In this document: piece by piece, positions 9,035 to 17,503 of the stretch
Layout: each line of letters begins with the position of its first letter
Position numbering within the stretch: position 1 is the first letter of the stretch
NCBI GenBank assembly: GCA_963169325.1
Contig: CAUJEY010000300.1
Span: forward strand, 1 to 46,492
Length of the DNA stretch: 46,492 bases
Source: Bacteroidota bacterium
GTDB lineage: Bacteria > Bacteroidota > Bacteroidia > Chitinophagales > Saprospiraceae
Direction of reading: 5' to 3'
Translations under genes and position numbers: made by a program
Notes under the pieces: generated by a model
The model's input: only the letters and a program-made list of their open reading frames with translations
Databases searched by the model: none
What the model was told of the DNA's origin: nothing

Positions 9035-9210
9035 AAGTTGACGCACAATAGCAGGTTGTTTTCAACATCCGGAAAAACCCTGTAGGGTAAATCGGCTTAA
9101 GCGTCAGGCGCCCGAACGAAGTTATCTCTTTACAAATATTTAACGGACTTTTACAAACAGTCATTTACTAAATGATTGACCTTTGTGGTTCAAACTAAAT
9201 AATAAATGTA

Positions 9211-10167
9211 ATGAAGCATTCAACAATATTAGGGAACAGCACACTAAAGGTGAACCGAATTGGACTGGGTTGTATGGGCATGTCAGAGTTTTATGGTTCT
9301 TTTAATGAACAAGAATCTATTAATACTCTGCATAAAGCCATCGATTTGGGGGTTAATTTTTTCGATACTGCCGATATGTATGGCAGTGGAGATAATGAAA
9401 AGTTAATTGGAAAAGCCTTTAAAGGGCGATGGGATGCTGTAGTTTTAGCAACTAAATTTGGCGTGATGAGAGGTCCAAACGGGGAATGGCTCGGACTCAA
9501 TGGGCAACCAGAATATATTAAGAAGGCTTGTGACCAGAGTCTTTTAAATTTGGGAGCCGAGTCTATTGATTTATATTATATGCATCGCCAGGATCGCAAG
9601 GTGGAGATTGAAGAAATCGTTGGCGCCATGTCTGATTTGGTCAAACACGGGAAAGTGAAATATATAGGTCTGTCTGAGGTTGATCCTGATACTTTAAGAA
9701 GGGCACACAAAATTCATCCGATCACAGCCTTACAAACTGAATATTCCTTATGGAGTCGTGAACCTGAACAAGAACTTTTTGATGTTTGTAAAGAACTCGG
9801 AATTACATTTGTATCATACAGTCCTTTGGGGCGAGGGTTTTTGACCGGAGCGATTAAAAGTCGTGCTGATTTTGAGGCTTCTGATTTTAGGCTAAGTAAT
9901 CCACGGTTTACAGAAGAAGCTATTAAAGAAAATTTTAAATTTATTGAAGTTATAGACCAATTAGCAAAAAATAAAGGTGTAACCAAAGCACAGATAGCTT
10001 TATCCTGGATATTGAGTCAAAACGATGAAATCACTGCTATTCCCGGCACAAGAAAAATTCACCGCCTTGAAGAGAATTTGGGCGCATTAAACGTGGAGTT
10101 AAACCAAGTCGATTTTGATGTGATCGAAGCATCTATGCCTAAAATAACTATTGGAAATCGTTATTAA
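9211..10167 (+). CDS. Aldo/keto reductase
   Basis: A 318-residue NAD(P)H-dependent oxidoreductase of the aldo/keto reductase superfamily, acting on aldehydes or ketones in the cytoplasm. The catalytic tetrad is visible: D52 and Y57 in FFDTADMYGSG, K82 in VLATKFG and H125 in LYYMHRQD. Family landmarks such as GLGCMGMSEFYG, KYIGLSEV, YSPLGRGFLTG and AIPGTRK follow in order, matching the AKR13-like group. The protein is full length. It is AT-rich, unlike the GC-richer chromosome genes around it, and lies between copies of the intergenic repeat, which suggests an acquired gene. Physiological substrate unknown. Confidence 0.93.
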   Translation: MKHSTILGNSTLKVNRIGLGCMGMSEFYGSFNEQESINTLHKAIDLGVNFFDTADMYGSGDNEKLIGKAFKGRWDAVVLATKFGVMRGPNGEWLGLNGQPEYIKKACDQSLLNLGAESIDLYYMHRQDRKVEIEEIVGAMSDLVKHGKVKYIGLSEVDPDTLRRAHKIHPITALQTEYSLWSREPEQELFDVCKELGITFVSYSPLGRGFLTGAIKSRADFEASDFRLSNPRFTEEAIKENFKFIEVIDQLAKNKGVTKAQIALSWILSQNDEITAIPGTRKIHRLEENLGALNVELNQVDFDVIEASMPKITIGNRY

Positions 10168-10285
10168 CTATCGTTATTATCATGGATATTTTCAAGGGCA
10201 TAGCCCTCTAAGCCATTCCAAATACCTGCATTGAAAGGTTGTATTTGCTGGCAATCATTTGTTACATAAAACGTATCCCTGTTTG

Positions 10286-10750
10286 CTATCGAAAATCGTT
10301 ATAAAAGCTTGCTCTATTGTATTCGTCTCTTAATAATTTATCGGCTGTTATGCCTAATATGCTACCGCATTTGCCAGCATAATCATTCGGGTACTTGTTC
10401 TTAAAATATTGAATGACAATATCTTGTGTGTAAGGGTGGTTAAAATCTTTAGGTTGAAAAGTCAAATCCAGGTCTTTTTGTTTTTCATTAGAGTATTTCC
10501 ATGAATTGTAAATTCCGAAGAAAAACAGTACTATTTTCAAGCAAACTTCATTGAGTTCTACCGTTTCTATTGTACTTGAGGCAGTCTTTAAATATTGAGA
10601 TTTTAATATTTCAAAATTCCTATGGATGATATCCATGGTTTCAGCAAAAGTTTGACCGGGCAAGAGTAGTTTGCCATCTGCTGTTGTCAACTGAAGTCCG
10701 TGTTTGTTTTCAGTCAATTCTATTTTTATATTTTCAATGTAAAAAGTCAC
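10286..10750 (-). CDS. Hypothetical protein, 154 residues
   Basis: An AT-rich frame with a GTG start at 10750. An in-frame stop lies a few codons upstream. An ATG just beyond would be in frame only if one base in the T8 tract before the start were lost or gained. The protein is predicted soluble, with a central hydrophobic patch (CLKIVLFFFGIYNSW). No family was recognised. It is convergent with the aldo/keto reductase gene; its 5' side faces the repeat copy B. Composition and regular codon use make it a plausible gene, but nothing points to a function. Confidence 0.5.
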   Translation of the reverse strand: MTFYIENIKIELTENKHGLQLTTADGKLLLPGQTFAETMDIIHRNFEILKSQYLKTASSTIETVELNEVCLKIVLFFFGIYNSWKYSNEKQKDLDLTFQPKDFNHPYTQDIVIQYFKNKYPNDYAGKCGSILGITADKLLRDEYNRASFYNDFR

Positions 10751-10840
10751 GAAAAAAAATATTCATTTCAATTGTTGCTACCAAATTCAGAAGATCGAAT
10801 TGTGCTGCCAATTTTGATTTCATCGAAACAGTGGTTTTCT

Positions 10841-11175
10841 GTCAACTCCCCCTATTACCCCCAGTTTGCATAAAAACCCGCTTCCTCACCGCCACTCTCG
10901 CATCCAACAGTTGCGTAAAACCAACCAATCCACCCGACTTTAAGAAACCCCGCGCCCCGCTCGCGTAAAAAACAATGGCGTGAATCCTACCACTCCGGTA
11001 GGATTCACGCCATTAACGGGCTGACTAAAAACGGGAAACATTTGGTTCATGTGGTAGTTGCTTGAGGATGTAAAAGTAAAATACAATTTCAAATCTCCAA
11101 ATCGCCCAACGGGCTTTTTATTTTGTCCCCATTTCTTCCGCCCTCCAATCTCCGGTATTCCGCGTCTCGCCGGAG
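10841..11175. repeat. Intergenic repeat, full copy B
   Basis: About 335 bases, beginning GTCAACTCCCCCTATTACC and ending CTCGCCGGAG. It closely matches copy C (13021-13321) along about 300 bases and copy A (8895-9034) in its second half. It contains the perfect hairpin at 10974-11014. The first part can be read on the minus strand as LLDARVAVRKRVFMQ, with most changes between B and C conservative, so it may derive from the end of a gene. It fills the 10751-11178 gap between genes. Confidence 0.9.
10974..11014. repeat. Perfect 18-bp hairpin inside repeat copy B
   Basis: AATGGCGTGAATCCTACC (10974-10991) pairs perfectly with 10997-11014 around the loop ACTCC. In copy C the same hairpin has mismatches in both arms. 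Confidence 0.85.
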
Positions 11176-11178
11176 CAG

Positions 11179-11496
11179 CTAACGCCGATTTTTATTGATT
11201 TCTTCATAAACTTCGTCAAATTCACTTGCTAATTTTAGGAATTCTTCGGCCCAACCATTTGAGATACTGTGCTCCTGGAATGTACAAGTTACTAAAAAGT
11301 CTGTTTTCAAAGAATCAAGATTCTCAAAATCAAAATTTCGAATTTTTGTGATGTGCTCGTTGATTTCAGTACGTAATTCTACAGCAGATTCGTATCTGGT
11401 CCATGTCATGTTTGAATCGTCAGAGACATGGGATTTTACTTGCTCTAAAATACTAATTAATTGCTTGCTTGCTTCTTTCATTTTTATCAATTGCAC
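11179..11496 (-). CDS. Hypothetical protein, 105 residues
   Basis: A small, helix-rich, acidic soluble protein (MKEASKQLISILEQVKSH near the N-terminus, ELRTEINEHITKIRNFDFEN in the middle, EFDEVYEEINKNRR at the end). The start is either the ATG at 11496 or the one at 11481. It is last in a minus-strand series after the Crp/Fnr and SDR genes, 128 bases below the SDR stop. The codons near LVTCTFQE contain the 32 bases repeated at 7749-7780. No family recognised. The stop lies a few bases from the end of repeat copy B. Confidence 0.5.
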   Translation of the reverse strand: MQLIKMKEASKQLISILEQVKSHVSDDSNMTWTRYESAVELRTEINEHITKIRNFDFENLDSLKTDFLVTCTFQEHSISNGWAEEFLKLASEFDEVYEEINKNRR

Positions 11497-11624
11497 ATAA
11501 TCTTACGCTTCCCGAATGTGCGACGCTCAGGAAGCATTTTGTCGAGTAGGCGCGGGAACCGCAATGAAGATATCTGTCCGTTTTTCGTTAAAAAAATGTA
11601 TACTACAATGCCCATAATGATTTT

Positions 11625-12365
11625 TTATTGTATTTCATTCACTTTTTTAAGTGCAAAAGACGGTGCTAACCGTGAAAGTAAATAGAGAATTTTTGCACCC
11701 CCAACTTTTATTTCTGATTTTCCTTTTTCAAGTCCATTTATCATTTCTGATACCGCTATATCAGCACTAATCGATATTTTAGGGGGGAGGCCTTGATGCC
11801 ACGGAGTATTAACGGCAGGAAACATAACCTCAATCACTTTGGTTTTTTCATCCTTTAATCGAATTCTAAGGGTTTGTGTAAAGGAATGCAAAGCAGATTT
11901 CGATGAATTGTAGAATGGATATATAAATCTTGGTGCATAGATTAATCCTGTTGTAATATTTATTATTGCAGAAGATTCGTTTGCACTGATTGTTGTATAA
12001 AGAAGTTTAATCAATCGGATTGGAGCGATCAGATTTGTTTGATATTCGTTTTCGGCTAATTCAATTGCATTTTCATTTGTGATGAAGTCAATTTTATTGA
12101 CAGTTGCTGCATTGTTGATAAGGATATTTAAATCTGGATGGTTTTCCTTGATTCGTTTAGCAAAATCAGTGCAGTCTTGACTGTCAGAAAGGTTACATTG
12201 GTATGTTATTAGTTGTGGTATCATTTTTTTTGCAGCTAGTAACTTTTCGTTTGATTTGCCACAAATGATAACTTTGTTCCCTTTTTGAATGAACACTTTG
12301 CTTAATTCAAGTCCAATACCTGAACTTCCTCCTGTAATTAATACAGTACTGTTTTTGAGTTTCAT
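11625..12365 (-). CDS. Short-chain dehydrogenase/reductase (SDR)
   Basis: A 246-residue NAD(P)-dependent oxidoreductase. The ATG at 12365 is chosen because MKLKNSTVLITGGSSGIGLE is the expected SDR start; the frame extends to 12395 with no sign of coding. The cofactor motif TGGSSGIG (residues about 11-18), the NILINNA motif, and the catalytic Y and K in FYNSSKSALHSF are present. The overall form is that of DltE/YdfG-like SDRs. The gene follows the Crp/Fnr-type regulator by 67 bases on the same strand, so the two are probably co-transcribed and the regulator may control this enzyme. AT-rich. Substrate unknown. Confidence 0.92.
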   Translation of the reverse strand: MKLKNSTVLITGGSSGIGLELSKVFIQKGNKVIICGKSNEKLLAAKKMIPQLITYQCNLSDSQDCTDFAKRIKENHPDLNILINNAATVNKIDFITNENAIELAENEYQTNLIAPIRLIKLLYTTISANESSAIINITTGLIYAPRFIYPFYNSSKSALHSFTQTLRIRLKDEKTKVIEVMFPAVNTPWHQGLPPKISISADIAVSEMINGLEKGKSEIKVGGAKILYLLSRLAPSFALKKVNEIQ

Positions 12366-12432
12366 GATATAATATTTAGATAAACAATGCCACAAAACTA
12401 TGCTGTCATAAATTCGTGCGCATTGACCTAGG

Positions 12433-12990
12433 TCAAAAAATAATTTTTTTTCGAATTCGGCTCAATGTTTCTGGCTGAATACCTAAATAAGAAGCTATTA
12501 TTCCCTGTTTAATTCTTTGGTCCATTCCGGGGAATTCTGTAAGAAAGTTCTTATATCTCGTTTCGGCGTCAAGTAATAATAAGTCACGCTCTCTTTTTTC
12601 TTTTATGATGTACCCTTTTTCAATAAATTTCATCAGAAATTTAACCCAAAAAATATCCTTGTCTTGTAATTGGTTGAAGTCTGACCAGTTAATCACTAGC
12701 AATTGTGAATTTTCTAATGCTTCAATTGAAAAGTAGGAAGGTCTACGTAATACCATTGCAGAATATGAACTGATAAAATTATTTTCAGCCATTATAGCTT
12801 TTGTAAACTCATAGCCTTTATCATTGGTATATACATAACGAAATAATCCTTTGCCAACAAATGCTATTTTTGATGGAGTTTCTCCTGCTTTGATAAAACA
12901 ATCCGAAGACATAATTGACTTTTCCTTTCCTATTGAAAGGAACTCATCAATACGTTCATCTGGCAGTATGTGTTTTAGTTGCTCGTTCAT
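12433..12990 (-). CDS. Crp/Fnr family transcriptional regulator
   Basis: A 185-residue regulator with an N-terminal cyclic-nucleotide-binding-like beta-roll (residues about 25-110: KAGETPSKIAFVGKGLFRYV and following strands) and a C-terminal winged helix, where RIKQGIIASYLGIQPETLSR forms the recognition region. Such Bacteroidota members usually lack cysteine FeS ligands, and no Fnr-type cysteine cluster is seen here. The cAMP-binding phosphate cassette is also not conserved, so the ligand is unknown. It is first in a minus-strand set with the SDR and a small hypothetical gene. Its upstream region is only about 30 bases before repeat copy C, so its promoter must lie in or beyond that repeat. 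Confidence 0.9.
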   Translation of the reverse strand: MNEQLKHILPDERIDEFLSIGKEKSIMSSDCFIKAGETPSKIAFVGKGLFRYVYTNDKGYEFTKAIMAENNFISSYSAMVLRRPSYFSIEALENSQLLVINWSDFNQLQDKDIFWVKFLMKFIEKGYIIKEKRERDLLLLDAETRYKNFLTEFPGMDQRIKQGIIASYLGIQPETLSRIRKKIIF

Positions 12991-13020
12991 TTTAAAATTA
13001 TTACTGAACTATTGTTTCCC

Positions 13021-13321
13021 GTCAACTCCCCCTATTACCCCCAGTTGCATAAAAACCCGCTTCCTCAACGCCACCCTCGCATCCACCAGTTGCGTAAAAC
13101 TACCCAATCCACCCGGCTTCCCTCAACTGTCGCGCCCCGCTCGCGTAAAAAACAATGGCGTGAATCCTAACACTCCGGTAGAATTCACGCCATTAACGGG
13201 CTGACTTAAAACGGGAAACATTTGGTTCATGCAGTAGTTGCTTGAGGATGTAAAAGTAAAATACAATTTCAAATCTCCAAATCGCCCAACGGGCTTTTTA
13301 TTTTGTCCCCATTTCTTCCGC
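13021..13321. repeat. Intergenic repeat, copy C
   Basis: About 300 bases matching copy B from GTCAACTCCCCC to ATTTCTTCCG, after which the two diverge. It includes the hairpin region (about 13154-13194) with mismatches. It occupies nearly all of the gap between the Crp/Fnr gene and the T9SS protein gene at 13395 and marks the right border of the AT-rich block. Confidence 0.9.
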
Positions 13322-13394
13322 GAGCGCCTTCTACCAGCAGAAATTAAGACAAACGCTCATTGAACCAAACTGCCTTTTGTTGATTTTATAAGGC

Positions 13395-15488
13395 ATGAAA
13401 AAAATCCTTGCCTTCTGTTTGTTGATACTCGCATCCGAGCTTTCGGGTCAAAACTTTCAGCGCGCGTACAAATCCGGTAATGAAGACCCGGATCTGTTAA
13501 ATATGGTGCTGCTTACATCGGGTAATCTGATTGCCTCGGGCTCTTATGCTTCCCAGCAGTTGCAACCCGTTCTGATCGGTCTTTCCCCCGAAGGCAATCT
13601 GTTGTGGCAGCGCGGCATGAGCCCGACTTTGCAACAGAACAATACCTTTTCCGCGCTCAAAATGCTGGCACTACCCAACGGCAATGCGTTGGTGCTGTTG
13701 GTCAATCTGAATTCGGTCATTCTCCCTCCGGCATTCATCAGGGCAAAGGTGTTAATCACGGAAGTGTCGGCCGCCGACGGTACCTTCGTGTGGCAACGGT
13801 ACCTTGGGGACGCGGATGCGCCGGTGGTGTACAACGATGCCGTCCTGCTGCCCGACGGGATTCTGCTCACCGGCTATGTGTCCAGGCAGTACAGCCTGGC
13901 TAAAATCAGTTACCAGGGCGATTTGATTTGGCAGAAAAATTTTAGCGGCCCCGATCCGTCCGAAGCGTACCGGTTGGACGGCCTGATCACCAATAGCCAG
14001 GGCGACATTTACGCCGTGGGCGGAGAATATGGTACAAATGCCTTTTCGTTGCACAAATTTGACAGCGACGGCAACCCCATCTGGAGCCGGCGCTATGAAA
14101 TCGCCGCGCCCGGGGATGACCGGATATTTTTTGAAGCCAATATTGCACTTTCGGCAGATCAGCGCCCTGTACTCTGGGGCTCCAGTGCCGACCCCGGCCC
14201 GGTCAATTCCCGGGTTTTTCTGATGGAAACCAATCCTAACGACGGCCAGGTGTTGCTGAGCAAGACCTGGGGGATTCCCGGTCAGGCGTATTATGCCTCG
14301 GACATTGCTTTGCTTGACGACAATACCTTTTTGCTCTGTATGGGCAACGGTAACAACGGCGTGCTGGCACAGTATATCAAATATGATCTGGAAGATGGAC
14401 TGATTTGGTCGATTGTAGACGACAAAACCGGTTTAACCGGTTCTGTTGAACGCACCCTGATCAGCCCCGACGGCTATTACTACAACCTGAGCCAGCGCCT
14501 TACCTTGACGCCCCTGGCGCGTACCTCCATCCTTACCCGCACCGACCATTTACTGACCAACAAACCCGATTGTTGCCACAAGCAGGCTTTTTTACAGTTT
14601 GCGGATGAATCTTTTGATGTTTCCGCCACGGACCTGACCCCTGCCGATGTCTTTTGGGAACTGCGAAATTTTACGCCTGCTTTCGCAACCCCTAACGGCA
14701 CCTCGGAGCTAATCTGTGCGCCGACGGTATTGCCCGAACTGAATTTCAGCAAAACGGAAATCTGCACCGGCGCTTGCGTTTCGGTGAGCTGGGATACCGG
14801 TGTTGCACCGGCATTGCAGTGGCAAGTGAACGACGAGCCGTCTTTTGTAAGCGATTCTGTAACCGTCTTTTGTTTCGATCAGCCGGGGGATTACAGCCTT
14901 CTTGCCCGTTCGGTGCAGGACAGTTGTGCGCGCACAGCCACGCGCATACGCGTGCGCGATCAGGCGGCGCCGGGTTTTACGGTGCTCGATTCCATCTTTT
15001 GTCCGGGCGAATGCCTTCGTTTCCGATTAGATACCGTTTTCCCCGACGTCAGCTACGAATGGACTTTCGAAGGCGGCACGCCGTCGGAATTTAGCGGTCA
15101 GGAGCCGCCCCCGGTCTGTTTTCAGCAAGCCGGCATGTTCAGCGCGCGGGTGAACATCGAAGGCTGTCAGGCCGCTTCGGATAGCATACTGACCATCGAA
15201 TACAAATCCCTGCTGATTCCGAATGCGTTTACGCCGGACGGCGACGAGGTGAACGACCTTTTCAAGCCGATTATTCGTTGTCCTGCGGTCACGTATCTTT
15301 TGCGGGTATATAACAGGTGGGGGCAACTCGTGTTTGAAACAGCCGATGCAGCGGCCGGCTGGGACGGCCGCTTCGACGGCGAGCCGCAGCCTTCCGATGT
15401 CTATGTCTGGACGGTTGAAATTTCTGATGTTCGGGCAGAAGGTGTGGTAGTGGAGTCTTTGCGGGGGGATGTGACATTGTTGCGGTAG
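13395..15488 (+). CDS. Secreted surface protein with gliding-motility (T9SS type B) C-terminal domain
   Basis: A 697-residue exported protein. Residues 1-19 are a signal peptide (ILAFCLLILASELSGQ). Residues about 25-400 contain repeated strands with W and G motifs (SPEGNLLWQRG, ADGTFVWQRYLGD, YQGDLIWQKNFSG, DSDGNPIWSRRY), indicating a beta-propeller of PQQ/WD-like blades. PKD-like beta-sandwiches with cysteines follow (about 450-600). Residues about 610-697 are the CHU_C domain (SLLIPNAFTPDGDEVNDLFK, then VYNRWGQLVFE and a W-D-G-R/F-D-G stretch), which directs export and attachment by the type IX system. The ligand is unknown. It is a single gene, convergent with SulP at 28 bases. Confidence 0.9.
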   Translation: MKKILAFCLLILASELSGQNFQRAYKSGNEDPDLLNMVLLTSGNLIASGSYASQQLQPVLIGLSPEGNLLWQRGMSPTLQQNNTFSALKMLALPNGNALVLLVNLNSVILPPAFIRAKVLITEVSAADGTFVWQRYLGDADAPVVYNDAVLLPDGILLTGYVSRQYSLAKISYQGDLIWQKNFSGPDPSEAYRLDGLITNSQGDIYAVGGEYGTNAFSLHKFDSDGNPIWSRRYEIAAPGDDRIFFEANIALSADQRPVLWGSSADPGPVNSRVFLMETNPNDGQVLLSKTWGIPGQAYYASDIALLDDNTFLLCMGNGNNGVLAQYIKYDLEDGLIWSIVDDKTGLTGSVERTLISPDGYYYNLSQRLTLTPLARTSILTRTDHLLTNKPDCCHKQAFLQFADESFDVSATDLTPADVFWELRNFTPAFATPNGTSELICAPTVLPELNFSKTEICTGACVSVSWDTGVAPALQWQVNDEPSFVSDSVTVFCFDQPGDYSLLARSVQDSCARTATRIRVRDQAAPGFTVLDSIFCPGECLRFRLDTVFPDVSYEWTFEGGTPSEFSGQEPPPVCFQQAGMFSARVNIEGCQAASDSILTIEYKSLLIPNAFTPDGDEVNDLFKPIIRCPAVTYLLRVYNRWGQLVFETADAAAGWDGRFDGEPQPSDVYVWTVEISDVRAEGVVVESLRGDVTLLR

Positions 15489-15516
15489 GTATTGTGTGGT
15501 CCGGAAAACCACATTT

Positions 15517-17394
15517 CTACCCAATCGAACTCCCCCGCATACCCGGCGCCTTGATCATCGGCAACGCCGTATCATTTTCGCACTCCAGAAACACCCGGTA
15601 CGGACAGGCCCGGCAAATATCCCGGTCTAATTTTTTGTAAATGGAAGCCAGCGCATCTGTTTTGGACAAGAAGAAATGGTCGCGGCCGATTTCATCCATA
15701 AAGCCGCCGCTTTCCATCACGTCCTGGGCGATGATTTTTAGGCGGATAATATAGAGGCCGCCGCCTTTTTTGCGCCAAAAGGCCGCCTCGCGGGCGAGCC
15801 ACTCGGCCCCGTCGAGGTCCACGTAATTGATGCCGTTGGCCATGATCAGCAGGTGTTTTTCCGATCCTTTACGCACCTCGCGCAGGGCGGCTGAAATATG
15901 ATCGATAGCGCCGAAGTACAGGTGGCCGTCGATGCGGATAATTTTCAGTTGCGGGCATTCCGGTACCGTTTTCCGGATGACGTTGATAAACTGGTGCCGG
16001 TGGTGTTCCGAATCGGGCGCCATCACCGCAATATTGGGCCTGGATGTTTTTTTGAGGAAAAAAAAGAGCGAAAGCAGCACGCCGAGATACACGGCAAACT
16101 GGAGTTCGGCAAACAGGGTGGCAAAAAAAGTAACGCCCAAAATCAGGTTGTCCTGTTTGCTGGCCTTGCGGATTTCCCGGATGTGTTTAAAATCGATGAG
16201 GCCCCAGCCGATGAGCAATATCAACCCGCCAAAGGCCGGAGTCGGTAAAAACCGGGCATAAGGCGCAAAAAGCAGCACGATCACCATCAGTATCAGCGCG
16301 GCAAAAATGGCCGACATGGGGGTGCGGGCGCCCGCTTCGTAGTTCAGGGCGGATCGGGTGAACGAACCCGAACCGGCGTAGCAGGAGAAAAAACTACCCG
16401 TCACATTGGATAGCCCCTGCCCGATCAATTCCTGGTTGCCGTCTATCTGTTGGCCGGTATGCACGGCAATGGCGCGGCCTACGGCTACCGTTTGAATGAT
16501 ACCCAGGATGGCAATGGCAAACGCTTCGCCCAACAAACTGTGAAAGTTGCCGGCGGAAAAACCGGGCATCGAAAGGGTCGGCAACTGCCGGGGTATCTCT
16601 GCGGCAAAAGGAATACCCGCCGCCGGGCCGCCCATCATCCAGGCCAGCAGGGTGCCGCCGGCCAGGCCGATGAGTAAATGCGGCAATTTGGGCGCATATC
16701 GCCGCACGAGCACGGCCAGGATCAGCGTATAAGCCGCCACGAAAAAAATCGCCCAGTTGATGCCGGAAAGATGGACGAGGATTTGTTCCCAGGTTTCCAG
16801 AAATGCAGCCCGGGAGGAAATGTCGATACCCAATACGCCCCGCATCTGGTTGGTGATCGTGAGCACCGCGGCGCCTGCGGCAAACCCCACCACCACGGCA
16901 TGCGACACGAAACTGATATAACGCCCCATGCGCCCCAGTCCCAGCGCCAATTGAATGGCTCCCGCCATAAAAGTCAGAAACAACACCTTGCTGATAAAAT
17001 CCGGAGAACCTTCCGTGGCTAATTTGCTCACCGCGGCAAAAATGACGATAGAGATAGGCGCCGTAGGCCCCGAAACCGCGTGCCGCGACGAACTGAACAG
17101 ACCCGCTACAATAGGCGTAATCATCGCCGTGTACAAGCCGTACACCGGCGGCAGACCGGCAATCATGGCGAATGCAATGCCCTGCGGCAGTACGATAATC
17201 GCGCCGATGATGCCCGCCATAAAATCGGCCTTGAGGGTCTCGCGGTTTTTTAGTTTGCGTGTCCAGGACAGGAAAGGGAAAAAGAGCGGGAGGACGTGTT
17301 TGCGAAAGTCAAAGTTTATATCATCGGGAAGGGTCATTTTCACCTCCTCGACAATATGATGCAACTGCGCCTTCAAATAACTGCCCACTTTCAT
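15517..17394 (-). CDS. SulP family anion transporter with STAS domain
   Basis: A 625-residue inner-membrane transporter of the SLC26/SulP family, moving sulfate, bicarbonate or related anions. About 10-14 hydrophobic segments span residues 40-440, with the signatures ADFMAGIIGAIIVLPQGIAF, GLPPVYGLYTAMI and HAVSGPTAP early and GSGSFTRSALNYEAGARTP in the middle. A STAS domain follows at about 460-560 (IRIDGHLYFGAIDHI, YVDLDGAEWL). The C-terminal tail adds a cysteine motif (CRACPYRVFLEC) that is not part of the standard STAS core. An alternative start is M20 (17337). It is last in the minus-strand order after the molybdoenzyme genes; a long hairpin at 17412-17503 separates them. Context fits sulfate movement linked to sulfur oxidation, but that is inference. 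Confidence 0.92.
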   Translation of the reverse strand: MKVGSYLKAQLHHIVEEVKMTLPDDINFDFRKHVLPLFFPFLSWTRKLKNRETLKADFMAGIIGAIIVLPQGIAFAMIAGLPPVYGLYTAMITPIVAGLFSSSRHAVSGPTAPISIVIFAAVSKLATEGSPDFISKVLFLTFMAGAIQLALGLGRMGRYISFVSHAVVVGFAAGAAVLTITNQMRGVLGIDISSRAAFLETWEQILVHLSGINWAIFFVAAYTLILAVLVRRYAPKLPHLLIGLAGGTLLAWMMGGPAAGIPFAAEIPRQLPTLSMPGFSAGNFHSLLGEAFAIAILGIIQTVAVGRAIAVHTGQQIDGNQELIGQGLSNVTGSFFSCYAGSGSFTRSALNYEAGARTPMSAIFAALILMVIVLLFAPYARFLPTPAFGGLILLIGWGLIDFKHIREIRKASKQDNLILGVTFFATLFAELQFAVYLGVLLSLFFFLKKTSRPNIAVMAPDSEHHRHQFINVIRKTVPECPQLKIIRIDGHLYFGAIDHISAALREVRKGSEKHLLIMANGINYVDLDGAEWLAREAAFWRKKGGGLYIIRLKIIAQDVMESGGFMDEIGRDHFFLSKTDALASIYKKLDRDICRACPYRVFLECENDTALPMIKAPGMRGSSIG

Positions 17395-17411
17395 AATCGT
17401 AAAATAAAGTC

Positions 17412-17503
17412 AAAATGTAAAATGTAAAAGTCAAAATGTAAAAGGAACGTAGCTTACACGGTGTGCCGGCCTTTTACATTTTGACTTTTACATTTTACAT
17501 TTT
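17412..17503. repeat. Perfect 34-bp inverted repeat of AT-rich iterations
   Basis: Positions 17412-17445 are the exact reverse complement of 17470-17503, with a 24-base loop. The arms consist of iterated AAAATGTAAAA and AAGTCAAAATG. The right arm overlaps the stop codon of the molybdoenzyme gene, so it may act as a terminator or mRNA-end stabiliser between that gene and sulP. A single-arm version of the same iteration lies at 20356-20390 upstream of the molybdoenzyme start. Confidence 0.85.

Noticed and set aside
8886-9164. A 92-codon minus-strand frame between the membrane-protein and aldo/keto reductase genes
   Set aside because: It consists mostly of repeat copy A; the equivalent frame is not kept in copies B and C.
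8895-13321. Integron attC sites at the three intergenic repeats
   Set aside because: No paired R and L boxes with the GTTRRRY-type core were found, and no integrase gene is in the window; a general repeat-bounded island is the safer description.
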